A DNA stretch of 64,000 nucleotides from Enterobacter kobei (GTDB lineage: Bacteria; Pseudomonadota; Gammaproteobacteria; Enterobacterales; Enterobacteriaceae): positions 310,001-374,000 of the forward strand of contig NZ_CP017181.1 of the NCBI RefSeq assembly GCF_001729765.1, read 5' to 3'. Positions within the stretch are counted from its first letter, which is position 1, and every line of letters begins with the position of its first letter. A program made the translations under genes and the position numbers. Shown here piece after piece: positions 11,502 to 23,697 of the stretch. A model generated the notes under the pieces. The model did no database searches. It worked only from the letters and a program-made list of their open reading frames with translations, and was not told where the DNA came from.

Positions 11502-13205
11502 TTACGGTTGGCGATTGCGCAAATGCGCGCTGAATGCCGTTGAATCCATAAACCCGGTTACACGCTGTTCTGGCTGCTCTTCCCCTTGTTCATTGAAGAA
11601 TAAAATGGTTGGCAGCCCGAGTACGTTAAGGTGCTTAAGCAGAGTCTTATCCTGCTCATTGTTGGCCGTGACGTTTGCCTGAAGCAACACCGTCTCTTTC
11701 AGGGCGCTTTGTACCTGAGGATCGCTAAAGGTGTATTTTTCAAACTCTTTGCAGGCAACACACCAGTCAGCATAGAGATCGAGCATCACCGGTTTACCTT
11801 TTGCCTGAGCCAGGGCGCTATTGAGCTCATCGACATTGTTAATGCGGGTGAAGTCCAGATGCGCCTGCGTCTGACCCACCGGCGTGCCAAATGCCCAGTC
11901 CTGCAGCGGACGCACGCTGACCAGTGCAGCCGCCAGCAGCAGGATTTGCACAAGGCGCATCCATGGCTTTTTCGCCCCCAGGCTGACGATAAATGCCCAG
12001 GAGAAGAATGCGACGCCAAGCATCGCCCACAGACGCCTTCCCCACTCGTCTCCGATGATGCGCTCCAGCAGGAACACCGGTAGCGCCAGAATGACAAAAC
12101 CAAACGCGGTTTTCACCGTCTCCATCCACGGTCCGCTTTTCGGCAGCAGACGATTACCAAAGACCATCACAAGAATGAGCGGCAGACCCATCCCCAGCGC
12201 ATAAAGATACAGCGTTCCGCCACCGAGCCACATATTGCCGCTCTGGGCGATGTACAGCAGGATGGCGCTGAGCGGCGCAGTGGTGCAGGGTGAACAGATT
12301 AGCCCGGCAATTGCACCCATTGCGAACACGCCGCCTGCAGCTCCTCCCTGCTGACGATTACTCATCAGCGTTAAGCGGGTTTGCAGCGAAGAGGGCAGTT
12401 GCAGAGTGAACAGGCCAAACATCGACAGCGCCAAAAGAATAAAGACAACTGACAGACCAATAAGCACGTAAGGATGCTGAAGCGCTGCCTGGAATTGCAA
12501 TCCAGCGGCGGCGACCACGAGGCCGAGCGCCGTGTAGGTTAATGCCATGCCCTGGACATAAATAAAAGCCAGCAGCAGCGCCCGGGCGGTGGAAAGCCGT
12601 TGCTTACCGCCTAGCACAATCCCGGAGATCAGCGGGTACATGGGCAGTACACACGGCGTAAAGGCAATGCCAATACCAATCAGTAGCGCCCAAAACGCTG
12701 AGAAGGGAAGATCTGAAGTGGCTTCGCCTTCTCCCTTCACCCTGGCCCTCTCCCCCGAGGGGAGAGGGGAGGCAGCGGCTTTAACTTCAGTAAGCGGAAC
12801 GACCTTCGTTTCAGGAGGATAGCAGAAGCCCGCGTCGGCACAGCCCTGATACGTCACGGTCAGCGTGGCGCCTTTATCCGCCTGATTCACCGTGACGGGT
12901 ACGTTTAAGCGCTGACGATAGATTTCACTCTTACCGTAGAACTCGTCCTCGTGCCACTCGCCCGCGGGCATCCGCAATGCGCCGACGTTAGCCTTTGCGG
13001 ACGTGATGCTGACCTGTTTGCGGTAAAGGTAGTAACCCTCTTTCACCTGCCAGGTCAGATTGAGATCGTGCTGGTTCTGCTGAAAATCGAAAACAAACGC
13101 CTGGTCGGCAGGAATAAAGTTTGAACGGCCGGGTGCGTCAAACAACCCGGCAAATACTGATGTGCTGCACAGCAGCAGGATCAGCGTAAGGAAGCGTTGA
13201 GCCAT
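11502..13205 (-). CDS. dsbD: Thiol:disulfide interchange protein DsbD
   Basis: Carries electrons from cytoplasmic thioredoxin across the inner membrane to DsbC, DsbG and CcmG in the periplasm. The 567-residue protein has a signal peptide (1-19, cut before GLFD), a periplasmic alpha domain with C122/C128 ([11 protein letters not shown]), a membrane beta domain with C185 ([10 protein letters not shown]) and the partner CSPCTTAP, and a C-terminal thioredoxin domain with [10 protein letters not shown]. coli DsbD has 565 residues. The linker between alpha and beta domains contains [15 protein letters not shown] (146-160), which is the in-frame translation of a palindromic DNA repeat. The ATG overlaps the end of cutA by 25 bases, as in E. 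coli. Confidence 0.96.
   Translation of the reverse strand: MAQRFLTLILLLCSTSVFAGLFDAPGRSNFIPADQAFVFDFQQNQHDLNLTWQVKEGYYLYRKQVSITSAKANVGALRMPAGEWHEDEFYGKSEIYRQRLNVPVTVNQADKGATLTVTYQGCADAGFCYPPETKVVPLTEVKAAASPLPSGERARVKGEGEATSDLPFSAFWALLIGIGIAFTPCVLPMYPLISGIVLGGKQRLSTARALLLAFIYVQGMALTYTALGLVVAAAGLQFQAALQHPYVLIGLSVVFILLALSMFGLFTLQLPSSLQTRLTLMSNRQQGGAAGGVFAMGAIAGLICSPCTTAPLSAILLYIAQSGNMWLGGGTLYLYALGMGLPLILVMVFGNRLLPKSGPWMETVKTAFGFVILALPVFLLERIIGDEWGRRLWAMLGVAFFSWAFIVSLGAKKPWMRLVQILLLAAALVSVRPLQDWAFGTPVGQTQAHLDFTRINNVDELNSALAQAKGKPVMLDLYADWCVACKEFEKYTFSDPQVQSALKETVLLQANVTANNEQDKTLLKHLNVLGLPTILFFNEQGEEQPEQRVTGFMDSTAFSAHLRNRQP
12726..12771. repeat. Palindromic repeat, copy 2 of 3, translated inside dsbD
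   Basis: Perfect arms CCCTCTCCCC (12746-12755) and GGGGAGAGGG (12759-12768), with the TTCACCCTGG lead shared with the intergenic copies. It lies wholly within dsbD in the frame that reads [15 protein letters not shown], in the interdomain linker where E. coli has an unrelated Pro/Gln-rich stretch. Confidence 0.88.
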
Positions 13206-13504
13206 GTGAGATAGTCGTTATCGCCATGGAGCACTGGCAGCACCAGCAGCTCTGGAGTTTGGTAAGGATGATGAGACTTGAGGCAGTCGAGGAGCGCCTG
13301 CTGGTTCGCCCGGTTGGTTTTAAGCAACATCTGGACTTCGTACTCCTGCTCCAGCTTGCCTTCCCAGTAATAAAGGGAGGTTGCGCCGGGGAGAAGCGTT
13401 ACGCAGGCTGCCCATTTTTCGGCCAGCACTTTGGCGGCGAGATCCTGGGCAGAGGCTTCATCAGGGGCGGTACACAGTACGACAACGGCATCAGGCGTGT
13501 TCAC
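13181..13504 (-). CDS. cutA: Divalent cation tolerance protein CutA
   Basis: Small trimeric cytoplasmic protein of the CutA1 family; E. coli mutants were linked to copper tolerance, possibly through the neighbouring dsbD. The 107-residue product has the family core ([49 protein letters not shown]). E. coli CutA is 112 residues, longer only at the N-terminus. The GTG start at 13504 has GAGGAGG seven bases upstream. It is the first gene of cutA-dsbD-yjdC. Confidence 0.93.
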   Translation of the reverse strand: MNTPDAVVVLCTAPDEASAQDLAAKVLAEKWAACVTLLPGATSLYYWEGKLEQEYEVQMLLKTNRANQQALLDCLKSHHPYQTPELLVLPVLHGDNDYLTWLNASLR

Positions 13505-13568
13505 AAGTCGACCTCCTCATCACGAAAGTCTTCACTATATCACGCAAGACGATTGGTCATTAATGAAT

Positions 13569-13590
13569 CGGGCCGCAGTGCGGCCCGATT
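13569..13590 (-). terminator. Hairpin between dcuA and cutA
   Basis: A perfect 9-bp stem CGGGCCGCA/TGCGGCCCG around a single G (13569-13587). On the minus strand it follows dcuA by about 30 bases with an A-rich 5' side but only ATT after it, so it may be a weak terminator or transcript-end stabiliser. Confidence 0.6.
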
Positions 13591-13617
13591 TTAACTATTT
13601 TTACAACGGCTAAAGGT

Positions 13618-14919
13618 TTACAGCACAATGCCACCGATGATAAAGCCGAGGATGACGCAAAGCGTAATTGCTACCACGCCCGGGATCAGAAACGCGTGGT
13701 TAAACACGTATTTACCGATACGGGTAGAGCCAGTGTCATCCATTTCAACCGCTGCCAGCAGGGTTGGGTAGGTTGGCAGAACGAACAGTGCGGAAACGGC
13801 TGCGAAAGAGGCAATCGCCGTCAGCGGCGTTACGCCTAACATGAGTGCCGCAGGCATCAGCGCTTTGGTGGTTGCTGCCTGGGAGTAAAGCAGGGTCGCA
13901 GCAAAGAACAGCACGACCGCCAGCAGCCACGGGTAGTTGTGCAGCAGGTCGCCGGCTACGGTCTGGATATCGCTGATATGCGCCTTCACGAAAGTATCGC
14001 CGAGCCATGCCACACCCAGTACACACACGCAGGCACTCATACCGGATTTAAAGGTACTGGCGTTCAGCACTTCGCTGGTGTCGATTTTACAGGTGATGCT
14101 AATCAGCGTCGCGATAGTCAGCATGAACACCACAATCGCTTCGTTACGCGGCAGAACCGGGTTCTGAATCAGCCCCACGGTGTCACTGATGGCGGTTGCG
14201 TAGAACATCACTGCGACGATACCAATCAGGAACAGCAGTACGGAGCGCTTTGCGTGCGGCTTCAGTTCGAAGACCTGGCTACCGCGCAGTCTCACTTCAC
14301 CTTTTGCCAGACGCTCCTGGTAAACCGGATCGTCTTTCAGTTCGGCACCGAGGAAGTTACACAGCACGGCAGTAATCATGACCGCAATCAGCGTCACCGG
14401 AATACAGATCGCCAGCAGCGTCAGGTAGCTCACGCCCATCGGCTCCAGGATACCGGCGAAGAAGACCACGGCGGCAGAGATCGGCGAGGCGGTGATGGCA
14501 ATCTGAGACGCAACGACGGCAATAGAGAGGGGACGAGACGGGCGAATCCCCTGTTCTTTTGCCACTTCGGTAATCACCGGCAGCGTGGAGAACGCCGTGT
14601 GGCCAGTTCCCGCGAGAATGGTCATAAACCAGGTGACCAGCGGGGCAAGGAAGGTAATGTATTTAGGATGGCGGCGCAGCATACGCTCCGCCAGACTCAC
14701 CAGGTAGTCCATACCGCCTGCCACCTGCATAGCGGCGATAGCGGCAATAACTGCCATGATGATTTCGATAACGTCAAAGGGGATTGCGCCGGGTTTAATC
14801 TGAAAGATAAGGGTAAGAACGAGCACCCCGAGACCGCCGGCAAAACCGATGCCGATACCCCCGAGTCTTGCTCCCAAATAAATCGCCAACAAGACGATGA
14901 CGAGTTCTGCTCCAAACAT
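13618..14919 (-). CDS. dcuA: Anaerobic C4-dicarboxylate transporter DcuA
   Basis: Inner-membrane antiporter for aspartate, fumarate, malate and succinate. The 433-residue protein equals E. coli DcuA in length, starts MFGAELVIVLLAIYLGAR and has at least ten hydrophobic segments. It lies directly downstream of aspA on the same strand, so aspartate taken up can be deaminated to fumarate and used by the fumarate reductase encoded at 30-33 kb. A hairpin terminator between aspA and dcuA implies that only part of the aspA transcript reads through, as in E. coli. Long open frames on the opposite strand are shadows. Confidence 0.96.
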   Translation of the reverse strand: MFGAELVIVLLAIYLGARLGGIGIGFAGGLGVLVLTLIFQIKPGAIPFDVIEIIMAVIAAIAAMQVAGGMDYLVSLAERMLRRHPKYITFLAPLVTWFMTILAGTGHTAFSTLPVITEVAKEQGIRPSRPLSIAVVASQIAITASPISAAVVFFAGILEPMGVSYLTLLAICIPVTLIAVMITAVLCNFLGAELKDDPVYQERLAKGEVRLRGSQVFELKPHAKRSVLLFLIGIVAVMFYATAISDTVGLIQNPVLPRNEAIVVFMLTIATLISITCKIDTSEVLNASTFKSGMSACVCVLGVAWLGDTFVKAHISDIQTVAGDLLHNYPWLLAVVLFFAATLLYSQAATTKALMPAALMLGVTPLTAIASFAAVSALFVLPTYPTLLAAVEMDDTGSTRIGKYVFNHAFLIPGVVAITLCVILGFIIGGIVL

Positions 14920-14983
14920 AAGGACCTGCCTTGCTTATTAACAAGTTGATATTGAATTGTTGTATTTTGGTAACGCCTAAAAA

Positions 14984-15015
14984 GAAAAAAGGCACGTCAC
15001 AAGTGACGTGCCTTT
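14984..15015 (-). terminator. Terminator between aspA and dcuA
   Basis: On the minus strand GGCACGTCAC-TT-GTGACGTGCC (15012-14991) is followed by TTTTTTC. The 10-bp stem is perfect. Confidence 0.9.
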
Positions 15016-15034
15016 AAAAGCCTAGCCTGAACGG

Positions 15035-16471
15035 TTACTGTTCGCTTTCATCGGTATATCGTTTCGCTTTATATGCCGGGTGCATCAGGTTCTGGGCGGA
15101 GAAGATATCGTCCAGCTCAGCCTCGGTCAACAGTCCGCGCTCCAGCACCACTTCACGCACGCTCTTACCGGTTTCGGCACAAATCTTACCGACGATGTCA
15201 CCGTTATGGTGACCGATGAACGGGTTGAGGTAGGTGACGATCCCGATAGAGTTGTAAACGTAGCCTTCACACACTTCTTTATTTGCGGTAATGCCGTTAA
15301 TGCATTTTTCCAGCAGGTTGTAGCAGGCGTTAGTCAGGATGTGGATAGATTCGAACATCGCCTGGCCAATCACAGGCTCCATTACGTTCAGCTGCAGCTG
15401 ACCGGCCTCGGAGGCCATCGTCACGGTAGTGTCGTTACCGATGACTTTGAAGCAAACCTGGTTCACCACTTCTGGCACGACCGGGTTCACCTTAGCTGGC
15501 ATGATGGACGAACCCGCCTGCAGTTCTGGCAGGTTGATTTCGTTGAGGCCAGCGCGCGGGCCGGAAGAGAGCAGGCGCAGGTCATTACAGATTTTGGACA
15601 GTTTCACCGCCAGACGTTTTAGTGCGCTGTGTACCATCACGTACGCGCCGCAGTCGGAGGTGGCTTCAATCAGGTCTTCCGCAGGCACGACTGGCAGGTT
15701 GGACACTTCAGCCAGCTTCTGAACCGCCAGCTGCTGATAGCCATCCGGGGTGTTCAGACGCGTACCGATGGCGGTTGCGCCCAGGTTCACTTCCAGCAGC
15801 AGCTCAGAGGTGCGCAGCAGGTTTTTGGTCTCTTCATTCAGCAGCACGTTAAATGCGTGGAATTCCTGGCCCAGCGTCATTGGCACTGCGTCCTGTAACT
15901 GGGTACGACCCATTTTCAGGATATCCTGGAACTCAACCGCTTTACGCTGGAAGCCATCGCCCAGTTGGTTGATGGCGTCCACCAGTTTCACCACGGAGGC
16001 ATACACCGCGATACGGAAGCCGGTTGGGTAGGCGTCGTTGGTGGACTGGCATTTGTTAACGTGGTCGTTCGGGTTCAGGTACTGGTATTCACCTTTCTGA
16101 TGACCCATCAGCTCCAGGCCGATGTTTGCCAGTACTTCGTTGGTATTCATGTTGACGGAGGTACCCGCGCCGCCCTGATAGACGTCAACCGGGAACTGGT
16201 CCATGCATTTGCCGTTGTTCAGCACTTCATCGCAGGCAGCGATAATCGCATTTGCCGCGCTTTTAGGAATGGTTTGCAGCTCTTTGTTAGCCAGCGCTGC
16301 GGCTTTCTTCACCATCACCATGCCACGGACAAACTCAGGGATGTCGCTGATTTTGCTGTTGCTGATGTAGAAGTTTTCAATCGCTCTCAGAGTGTGAACA
16401 CCATAGTAGGCATCCGCTGGAACTTCCCTGGTACCCAACAAGTCTTCTTCGATACGAATGTTGTTTAACAT
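15035..16471 (-). CDS. aspA: Aspartate ammonia-lyase (aspartase)
   Basis: Cytoplasmic tetramer that converts L-aspartate to fumarate and ammonia, feeding anaerobic fumarate respiration. The 478-residue product matches E. coli AspA in length. It has the fumarase/aspartase signature [11 protein letters not shown] with the catalytic serine near residue 327 and the conserved [10 protein letters not shown] region. The start [13 protein letters not shown] at 16471 has AAGAAGG five bases upstream; a frame running 14 codons further has no ribosome site and is not conserved. A CRP-like site lies about 190 bases upstream. Confidence 0.97.
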   Translation of the reverse strand: MLNNIRIEEDLLGTREVPADAYYGVHTLRAIENFYISNSKISDIPEFVRGMVMVKKAAALANKELQTIPKSAANAIIAACDEVLNNGKCMDQFPVDVYQGGAGTSVNMNTNEVLANIGLELMGHQKGEYQYLNPNDHVNKCQSTNDAYPTGFRIAVYASVVKLVDAINQLGDGFQRKAVEFQDILKMGRTQLQDAVPMTLGQEFHAFNVLLNEETKNLLRTSELLLEVNLGATAIGTRLNTPDGYQQLAVQKLAEVSNLPVVPAEDLIEATSDCGAYVMVHSALKRLAVKLSKICNDLRLLSSGPRAGLNEINLPELQAGSSIMPAKVNPVVPEVVNQVCFKVIGNDTTVTMASEAGQLQLNVMEPVIGQAMFESIHILTNACYNLLEKCINGITANKEVCEGYVYNSIGIVTYLNPFIGHHNGDIVGKICAETGKSVREVVLERGLLTEAELDDIFSAQNLMHPAYKAKRYTDESEQ

Positions 16472-16657
16472 GTGAACCTTCTTTTCAAGCTGCCGATGGA
16501 TTGTACTAAACACACAGTATATATGTGGTTTTGAATATTTTCTGACCGACGATTATTCCCTCAATCAGCCAGATGCTCGAGATCATATGCTGATGATAGC
16601 GAATTGCCGTAAGCTGGATCACTTATTATCGAGCCGATTCCATGATAATTATTAATC

Positions 16658-16673
16658 TGTGAAATGTGTCACC
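16658..16673. promoter_or_regulatory. CRP-like site in the aspA-fxsA intergenic region
   Basis: TGTGA-AATGTG-TCACC differs from the CRP consensus by one base. It lies between the divergent aspA and fxsA starts. aspA is known to be CRP- and FNR-regulated in E. coli; I see no clear FNR box. The rest of the 335-base intergenic region (16472-16806) is A/T-rich with no other feature I can support. Confidence 0.6.
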
Positions 16674-16806
16674 GCTTTAATATTTCCAGAAAAAATATCC
16701 GTGCAAACCGATTGAATTTTCGCTAACTGCCACCATTTCATACAAACGCGCGTCGCGAACACATTCAGACAGGGGCCTGACGGCACCTGCCCTACAGGAG
16801 ATGCCA

Positions 16807-17271
16807 GTGCGCTGGATACCATTTATTGCTTTCTTTCTCTATGTTTACATTGAGATTTCCATTTTTATCCAGGTTGCCCATGTACTGGGCGTCCTGCTGA
16901 CGCTGGTTCTGGTGATTTTCACCTCCGTCATCGGCATGTCGCTGGTGCGTAACCAGGGTTTCAAAAATTTCCTGATAATGCAGCAGAAGATGGCTGCAGG
17001 CGAAAGCCCGGCAGAAGAGATGATCAAAAGCGTGTCGCTGATTATCGCGGGTCTGCTGCTTATTCTGCCTGGCTTCTTTACCGACTTCCTCGGCCTTTTG
17101 CTGCTTCTGCCGCCAGTGCAAAAACACCTGACCATGAAGCTGCTGCCGCATCTGCGTTTTAGCCGTATGCCGGGTGGTGGCTTCAGTACGGGCCCGGGCG
17201 ATACGTTTGAAGGGGAGTATCAGCGTAAGGATGAACAGCACGACCGTTTAGACCACAAAGACGATCGGTGA
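16807..17271 (+). CDS. fxsA: Inner-membrane protein FxsA
   Basis: Integral membrane protein known in E. coli for relieving F-plasmid exclusion of phage T7 (it counters PifA) when overproduced; its normal role is unclear. The 154-residue protein has three to four hydrophobic segments in the first 110 residues and a polar tail (RKDEQHDRLDHKDDR). I chose GTG at 16807: AGGAG lies six bases before it, and the product then starts VRWIPFIAFFLYVY like E. coli FxsA. The ATG two codons upstream is too close to the ribosome site. Confidence 0.9.
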   Translation: MRWIPFIAFFLYVYIEISIFIQVAHVLGVLLTLVLVIFTSVIGMSLVRNQGFKNFLIMQQKMAAGESPAEEMIKSVSLIIAGLLLILPGFFTDFLGLLLLLPPVQKHLTMKLLPHLRFSRMPGGGFSTGPGDTFEGEYQRKDEQHDRLDHKDDR

Positions 17272-17278
17272 TTTTTAT

Positions 17279-17295
17279 GCCCGGTGGCGCATCGC

Positions 17296-17305
<10 letters not shown>
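17279..17305. repeat. REP palindrome overlapping the 3' end of yjeH
   Basis: GCCCGGTG-GCGCATCG-CTCACCGGGC-type palindrome between convergent fxsA and yjeH. The yjeH stop codon (17296-17298) lies inside the repeat, so the repeat supplies the end of that gene. Confidence 0.72.
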
Positions 17306-19016
<1,711 letters not shown>

Positions 19017-19035
19017 TTTACGCACGAGAATTTGA

Positions 19036-20691
<1,656 letters not shown>

Positions 20692-20720
20692 TCATGTTGT
20701 TCTGAACCTCTCAGAACGAA

Positions 20721-20748
20721 CCCCGGGCAGCGATGCCCGGGGTTTTTT
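20721..20748 (+). terminator. groESL terminator
   Basis: Stem CCCCGGGC-AGCGAT-GCCCGGGG followed by six T. It lies between groL and the convergent iadA. Confidence 0.93.
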
Positions 20749-20764
20749 ATTGCCTGTCCAGCTG

Positions 20765-21928
20765 CTACTCAAAGGTGCCTTTCACGCACACAACACCTTC
20801 GCGCACCATCTGGCGGCCTTTCGCCCAGACCTCGTGGATTTTTAGATCGTCCGTCAACACCAGGAAATCGGCATCGCATCCGGGCGCGATCCGTCCTTTA
20901 TGCTCCAGCCCGAGAAACTCCGCCACATTACGCGTAAATGGCAGAAGCGCCTCCTCCAGCGGCAGGTGATAGCGGCTGACCAACTGCTGTAGGGTTTCCG
21001 GAAGGGATTCGAATCCTGCCACGCCAATGCCTACCAGGTTGCCATTTGCGTCAAAATTCGGCTGGCTACCGTTACCGTCCGAGCTGAGCGTGAGACGGTT
21101 AAACGGCACCTGCGCTTCGCGGGCTGTCGCAATGGCGGTGGCGGCATCAATGGGTTCGCTGATGCTGGTGGTGATATCGATATAACCCCCTTCGCGAGCA
21201 TAGTTTAGCGCGGCGAGGAAAAGCGCCTCGCCGCGGTTAACGTGGGTTGGCAGCAGCTTCGTGCGGGGAACGTCGGCGTTATTCAGAATGTTAAGGAGCG
21301 GCTCCAGCAGCTTCGGGCTGTTGCCGAGGTGAAAAACGGAGATACCCGCTTTGGCACCCAATAGCCCGCCGACGCGTGACTGGGCGGCCATGCTGGCGAG
21401 CCGATCGTCCGCTGGCGCGGAAGAGCGATGATCGGAAATCGCGCATTTCACACCAATGATTTTGTCGATCAGCGCCACATCTTTTTCAATACTGCCGGTA
21501 ATCGTCGGAGAAGGCAGTCCGTACGCGCCCGTCAGCATCCACGCGCTGATCCCTTCATGCTCAAGCGCTCGTGTTTTTGCCAGCAGTGATTCAGGGTGTC
21601 GGGTGACGCCGTCGGTGCCCAGCAGGCCAACCACGGAGGTGATACCTGCTGCTACCAGCGCAGACAGCCGCACCTCCGGCGTGCGGGTGTGGGGCCCCGC
21701 TTCACCGCCGCCACCGATGAGATGCACGTGCTGATCGATAAATCCCGGGCAAATCACCGCTCCGGCGAGATCGGTTTCAGGACACGCCATCCGCGTTGTT
21801 GCATGCCCCGCTTTTTCGCACGCAACAATTTTTCCCCCAGCGATCAGCAGATCGCAATGTCCCCGATCCTCCGGGGCGTAGAGATGTGCGTTGCGGAAAA
21901 GATGGGGTTCCAGCACTGAAAAATCCAT
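20765..21928 (-). CDS. iadA: Isoaspartyl dipeptidase
   Basis: Dinuclear zinc amidohydrolase that cleaves isoaspartyl dipeptides formed by protein ageing. 387 residues (E. coli 390). All known metal ligands and catalytic residues line up one position earlier than in E. coli: H67/H69 (QHVH), carboxylated K161, H200, H229 and D284 (SSDGNGS). Start ATG 21928 has GAGGAG six bases upstream. It is the last gene of yjiH-yjiG-iadA. In E. coli this trio lies near 98 min, not between groL and yjeI, so the block has moved in one lineage. Confidence 0.95.
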   Translation of the reverse strand: MDFSVLEPHLFRNAHLYAPEDRGHCDLLIAGGKIVACEKAGHATTRMACPETDLAGAVICPGFIDQHVHLIGGGGEAGPHTRTPEVRLSALVAAGITSVVGLLGTDGVTRHPESLLAKTRALEHEGISAWMLTGAYGLPSPTITGSIEKDVALIDKIIGVKCAISDHRSSAPADDRLASMAAQSRVGGLLGAKAGISVFHLGNSPKLLEPLLNILNNADVPRTKLLPTHVNRGEALFLAALNYAREGGYIDITTSISEPIDAATAIATAREAQVPFNRLTLSSDGNGSQPNFDANGNLVGIGVAGFESLPETLQQLVSRYHLPLEEALLPFTRNVAEFLGLEHKGRIAPGCDADFLVLTDDLKIHEVWAKGRQMVREGVVCVKGTFE

Positions 21929-21938
21929 TTTTATCTCC

Positions 21939-22400
21939 TCAGAAGAGTAGCTGCATCACCCACATTGAGAGCAGAGCGTTAATGACGCAAACCGTAATAA
22001 TGTGCGGGTAATATTTCGGATTCACGCCTGCGGTACCCAGGCAGCGGCCAGTATTTTGCACCGGATTGCCCATCAAATAGATGGCGGGCAGCAGGATGGT
22101 GGCATCGTGACCGTTGAGTGAGCCGGCGGCGACCAGACTGGCGCAGACCCCCACGCCGCCGCCCATACTCATCACCGAGGCCAGAAGGACCGTTGCCGCC
22201 GCGCCCGGAAGCCCCCAGAGCGCCATGACGGGCTCGCAAACATTGCCCACGATATCCAGCAGGCCCGTCACCTTCAGTGCCTGAATAATGACAAATGCCA
22301 TGACCACGTTTGGCAGCAGGCTGGTGGTCGCGATGGTAAAGCCGCGACGGGCACCATCAATAAACATGTCCATGATATTTTTACGCGGCTGGGCGATCAT
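21939..22400 (-). CDS. yjiG: Inner-membrane protein YjiG (Gate/nucleoside-recognition type)
   Basis: A 153-residue membrane protein, the same length as E. coli YjiG, with four to five hydrophobic segments and the family stretches VMSMGGGVGVCASL and NPVQNTGRCLGTA. With YjiH it probably forms a two-part membrane transporter; the link to iadA suggests dipeptide or amino-acid traffic, but no substrate is proven. The ATG at 22400 (MIAQPRKNIMDMF) has GGAGG upstream and overlaps the yjiH 3' end by 20 bases, which suggests coupling. Confidence 0.9.
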   Translation of the reverse strand: MIAQPRKNIMDMFIDGARRGFTIATTSLLPNVVMAFVIIQALKVTGLLDIVGNVCEPVMALWGLPGAAATVLLASVMSMGGGVGVCASLVAAGSLNGHDATILLPAIYLMGNPVQNTGRCLGTAGVNPKYYPHIITVCVINALLSMWVMQLLF

Positions 22401-23046
22401 TATTTTCCTCCTGAATACGATGATCTTCCATACGGGCGATCCACAGTCGCAGGAAGTTAGCGCCAACAAATTTGAATACCAGAATGACGGCCAGCGGCGC
22501 GATCACCGGGACGGTAATAAACGTGAAAAGCGCGGCGCCGGAAGAAAAATAGTTGGTAATAATGGCGCTTCCGCTGGTCTGGAAGGTAGCGAAAATGGCG
22601 CGTTCATGGTCGGTAATTGCTCCGTCGTCGGTCAGCTCTTTGGTCATACCTGCCGCCGCATCGGTGTTTTGCAGGTTGGCGATAAGGGCCAGAGAGCAGA
22701 TCCCCGGCACGCCAAGCAGCGGACGCAAAATAGGCGTCATCAGCTGTTGTGCGGCACGCAGTCCGCCCAGGCCTTCGGTGACGGCAATGATCCCGAGCGA
22801 TAAAATGACCGAGGGCGCCAGTTCAAGGGCAAATAAAAAACCGTCTTTCGCCCCCGTTCCGCCCGTGCCGCGAAACGTCAGGGCGCCGTTGACCGGTCCA
22901 AAGCTACCGTTTAAGACGGTAAAGTCCAGCACGCGCCACCATTCAGTACTTTTGGCGAAAAAACCGGAGAAAAATACGATGGTGAGTACAAACGCCAGAT
23001 AGCCTACCCATGTCACTTTTTCCTCTCCTGAGGATGATGCACTCAT
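22381..23046 (-). CDS. yjiH: Inner-membrane protein YjiH (Gate/nucleoside-recognition type)
   Basis: A 221-residue membrane protein, first gene of yjiH-yjiG-iadA. It has about five hydrophobic stretches and the segment TSGSAIITNYFSSGAALFT, typical of the family. The start MSASSSGEEKVTW (ATG 23046) has AGGGGG five bases upstream. A 17-bp palindrome lies 20 bases upstream of the start and is a candidate operator for the operon. Function is not established; a transporter partner of YjiG is the likeliest role. Confidence 0.87.
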   Translation of the reverse strand: MSASSSGEEKVTWVGYLAFVLTIVFFSGFFAKSTEWWRVLDFTVLNGSFGPVNGALTFRGTGGTGAKDGFLFALELAPSVILSLGIIAVTEGLGGLRAAQQLMTPILRPLLGVPGICSLALIANLQNTDAAAGMTKELTDDGAITDHERAIFATFQTSGSAIITNYFSSGAALFTFITVPVIAPLAVILVFKFVGANFLRLWIARMEDHRIQEENNDRPAA

Positions 23047-23065
23047 GAAACCCCCTTTTTCATTG

Positions 23066-23082
23066 CGTACAAAAGTTGTACG
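23066..23082. promoter_or_regulatory. 17-bp palindrome upstream of yjiH-yjiG-iadA, candidate operator
   Basis: CGTACAA-AAG-TTGTACG has perfect 7-bp arms. Its position, 20 bases before the yjiH start, fits repression of the operon. The TTGTAC/GTACAA half sites are like those bound by GntR-family repressors, but no regulator gene is adjacent, so the protein that binds is unknown. The rest of 23083-23278 (yjeI leader) shows no other clear site. Confidence 0.5.
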
Positions 23083-23278
23083 TCGCACCACTACATACGA
23101 TCGAGGGCTAAAACACGATATCCCAAAGGCTATTATCAGAATTCATTTAAGATGTCGGAGGAGTGCCTGGCGGAATCTGGCTCGCAGAAATGCTCGGCAT
23201 TTTTCTTTTGGTCATCTTTTAGGTATAAGATTTAGACACGGACAACTACTGTCCAGCTTATTGAAAACGAGGAATAAC

Positions 23279-23632
23279 ATGCGCGTAAAAGTCTGTGCAG
23301 GGATTGTAGGGGCAGCATTGCTGCTGGCGGGTTGTAGCTCCAGCAATGAGCTGTCGGCGGCGGGCCAGGGTGTTCGCTTTGTGGAAGATAAGCCGGGTAG
23401 CGAATGCCAGCTGTTAGGCACGGCCACGGGCGAGCAAAGCAACTGGATGTCGGGACAGCATGGTGAAGAGGGCGGCTCTATGCGCGGTGCGGCGAATGCC
23501 CTGCGTAACCAGGCTGCGGCGATGGGCGGCAATGTGATTTACGGCGTGAGTAGCCCAACGCAGGGAATGCTCTCCAGCTTCGTGCCAACCGCCAGCCAGA
23601 TGAGCGGCCAGGTCTACAAGTGCCCGAACTGA
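23279..23632 (+). CDS. yjeI: Lipoprotein YjeI (DUF4156)
   Basis: A 117-residue predicted lipoprotein, same length as E. coli YjeI. The signal peptide ends in LLAG-C with the lipidated Cys at residue 19. The mature part holds conserved Gly-rich stretches (GSMRGAANALRNQAAAMGGNVIYG). The ATG at 23279 has GAGG upstream; an open frame starting at 23045 is not used. Function unknown. E. coli yjeJ, which follows yjeI there, is absent here. Confidence 0.92.
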   Translation: MRVKVCAGIVGAALLLAGCSSSNELSAAGQGVRFVEDKPGSECQLLGTATGEQSNWMSGQHGEEGGSMRGAANALRNQAAAMGGNVIYGVSSPTQGMLSSFVPTASQMSGQVYKCPN

Positions 23633-23661
23633 GTTAACGCGGTGATGGCGCTGCGCCCGGA

Positions 23662-23697
23662 CCCTGTAGGGCAGGTAAGCGTAGCGCCACCTGCCTT
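23662..23697. repeat. REP-type palindrome between yjeI and epmB
   Basis: GGCAGGT-AAGCGTAGCGCC-ACCTGCC (23670-23695) with T-rich flank, lying between the two convergent genes. It can act as the shared 3' end. Confidence 0.72.

Noticed and set aside
13939..14949. A 336-codon open frame opposite dcuA
   Set aside because: Rich in His, Gln, Arg and Asn with no domain, the typical make-up of an antisense shadow; dcuA is certain.
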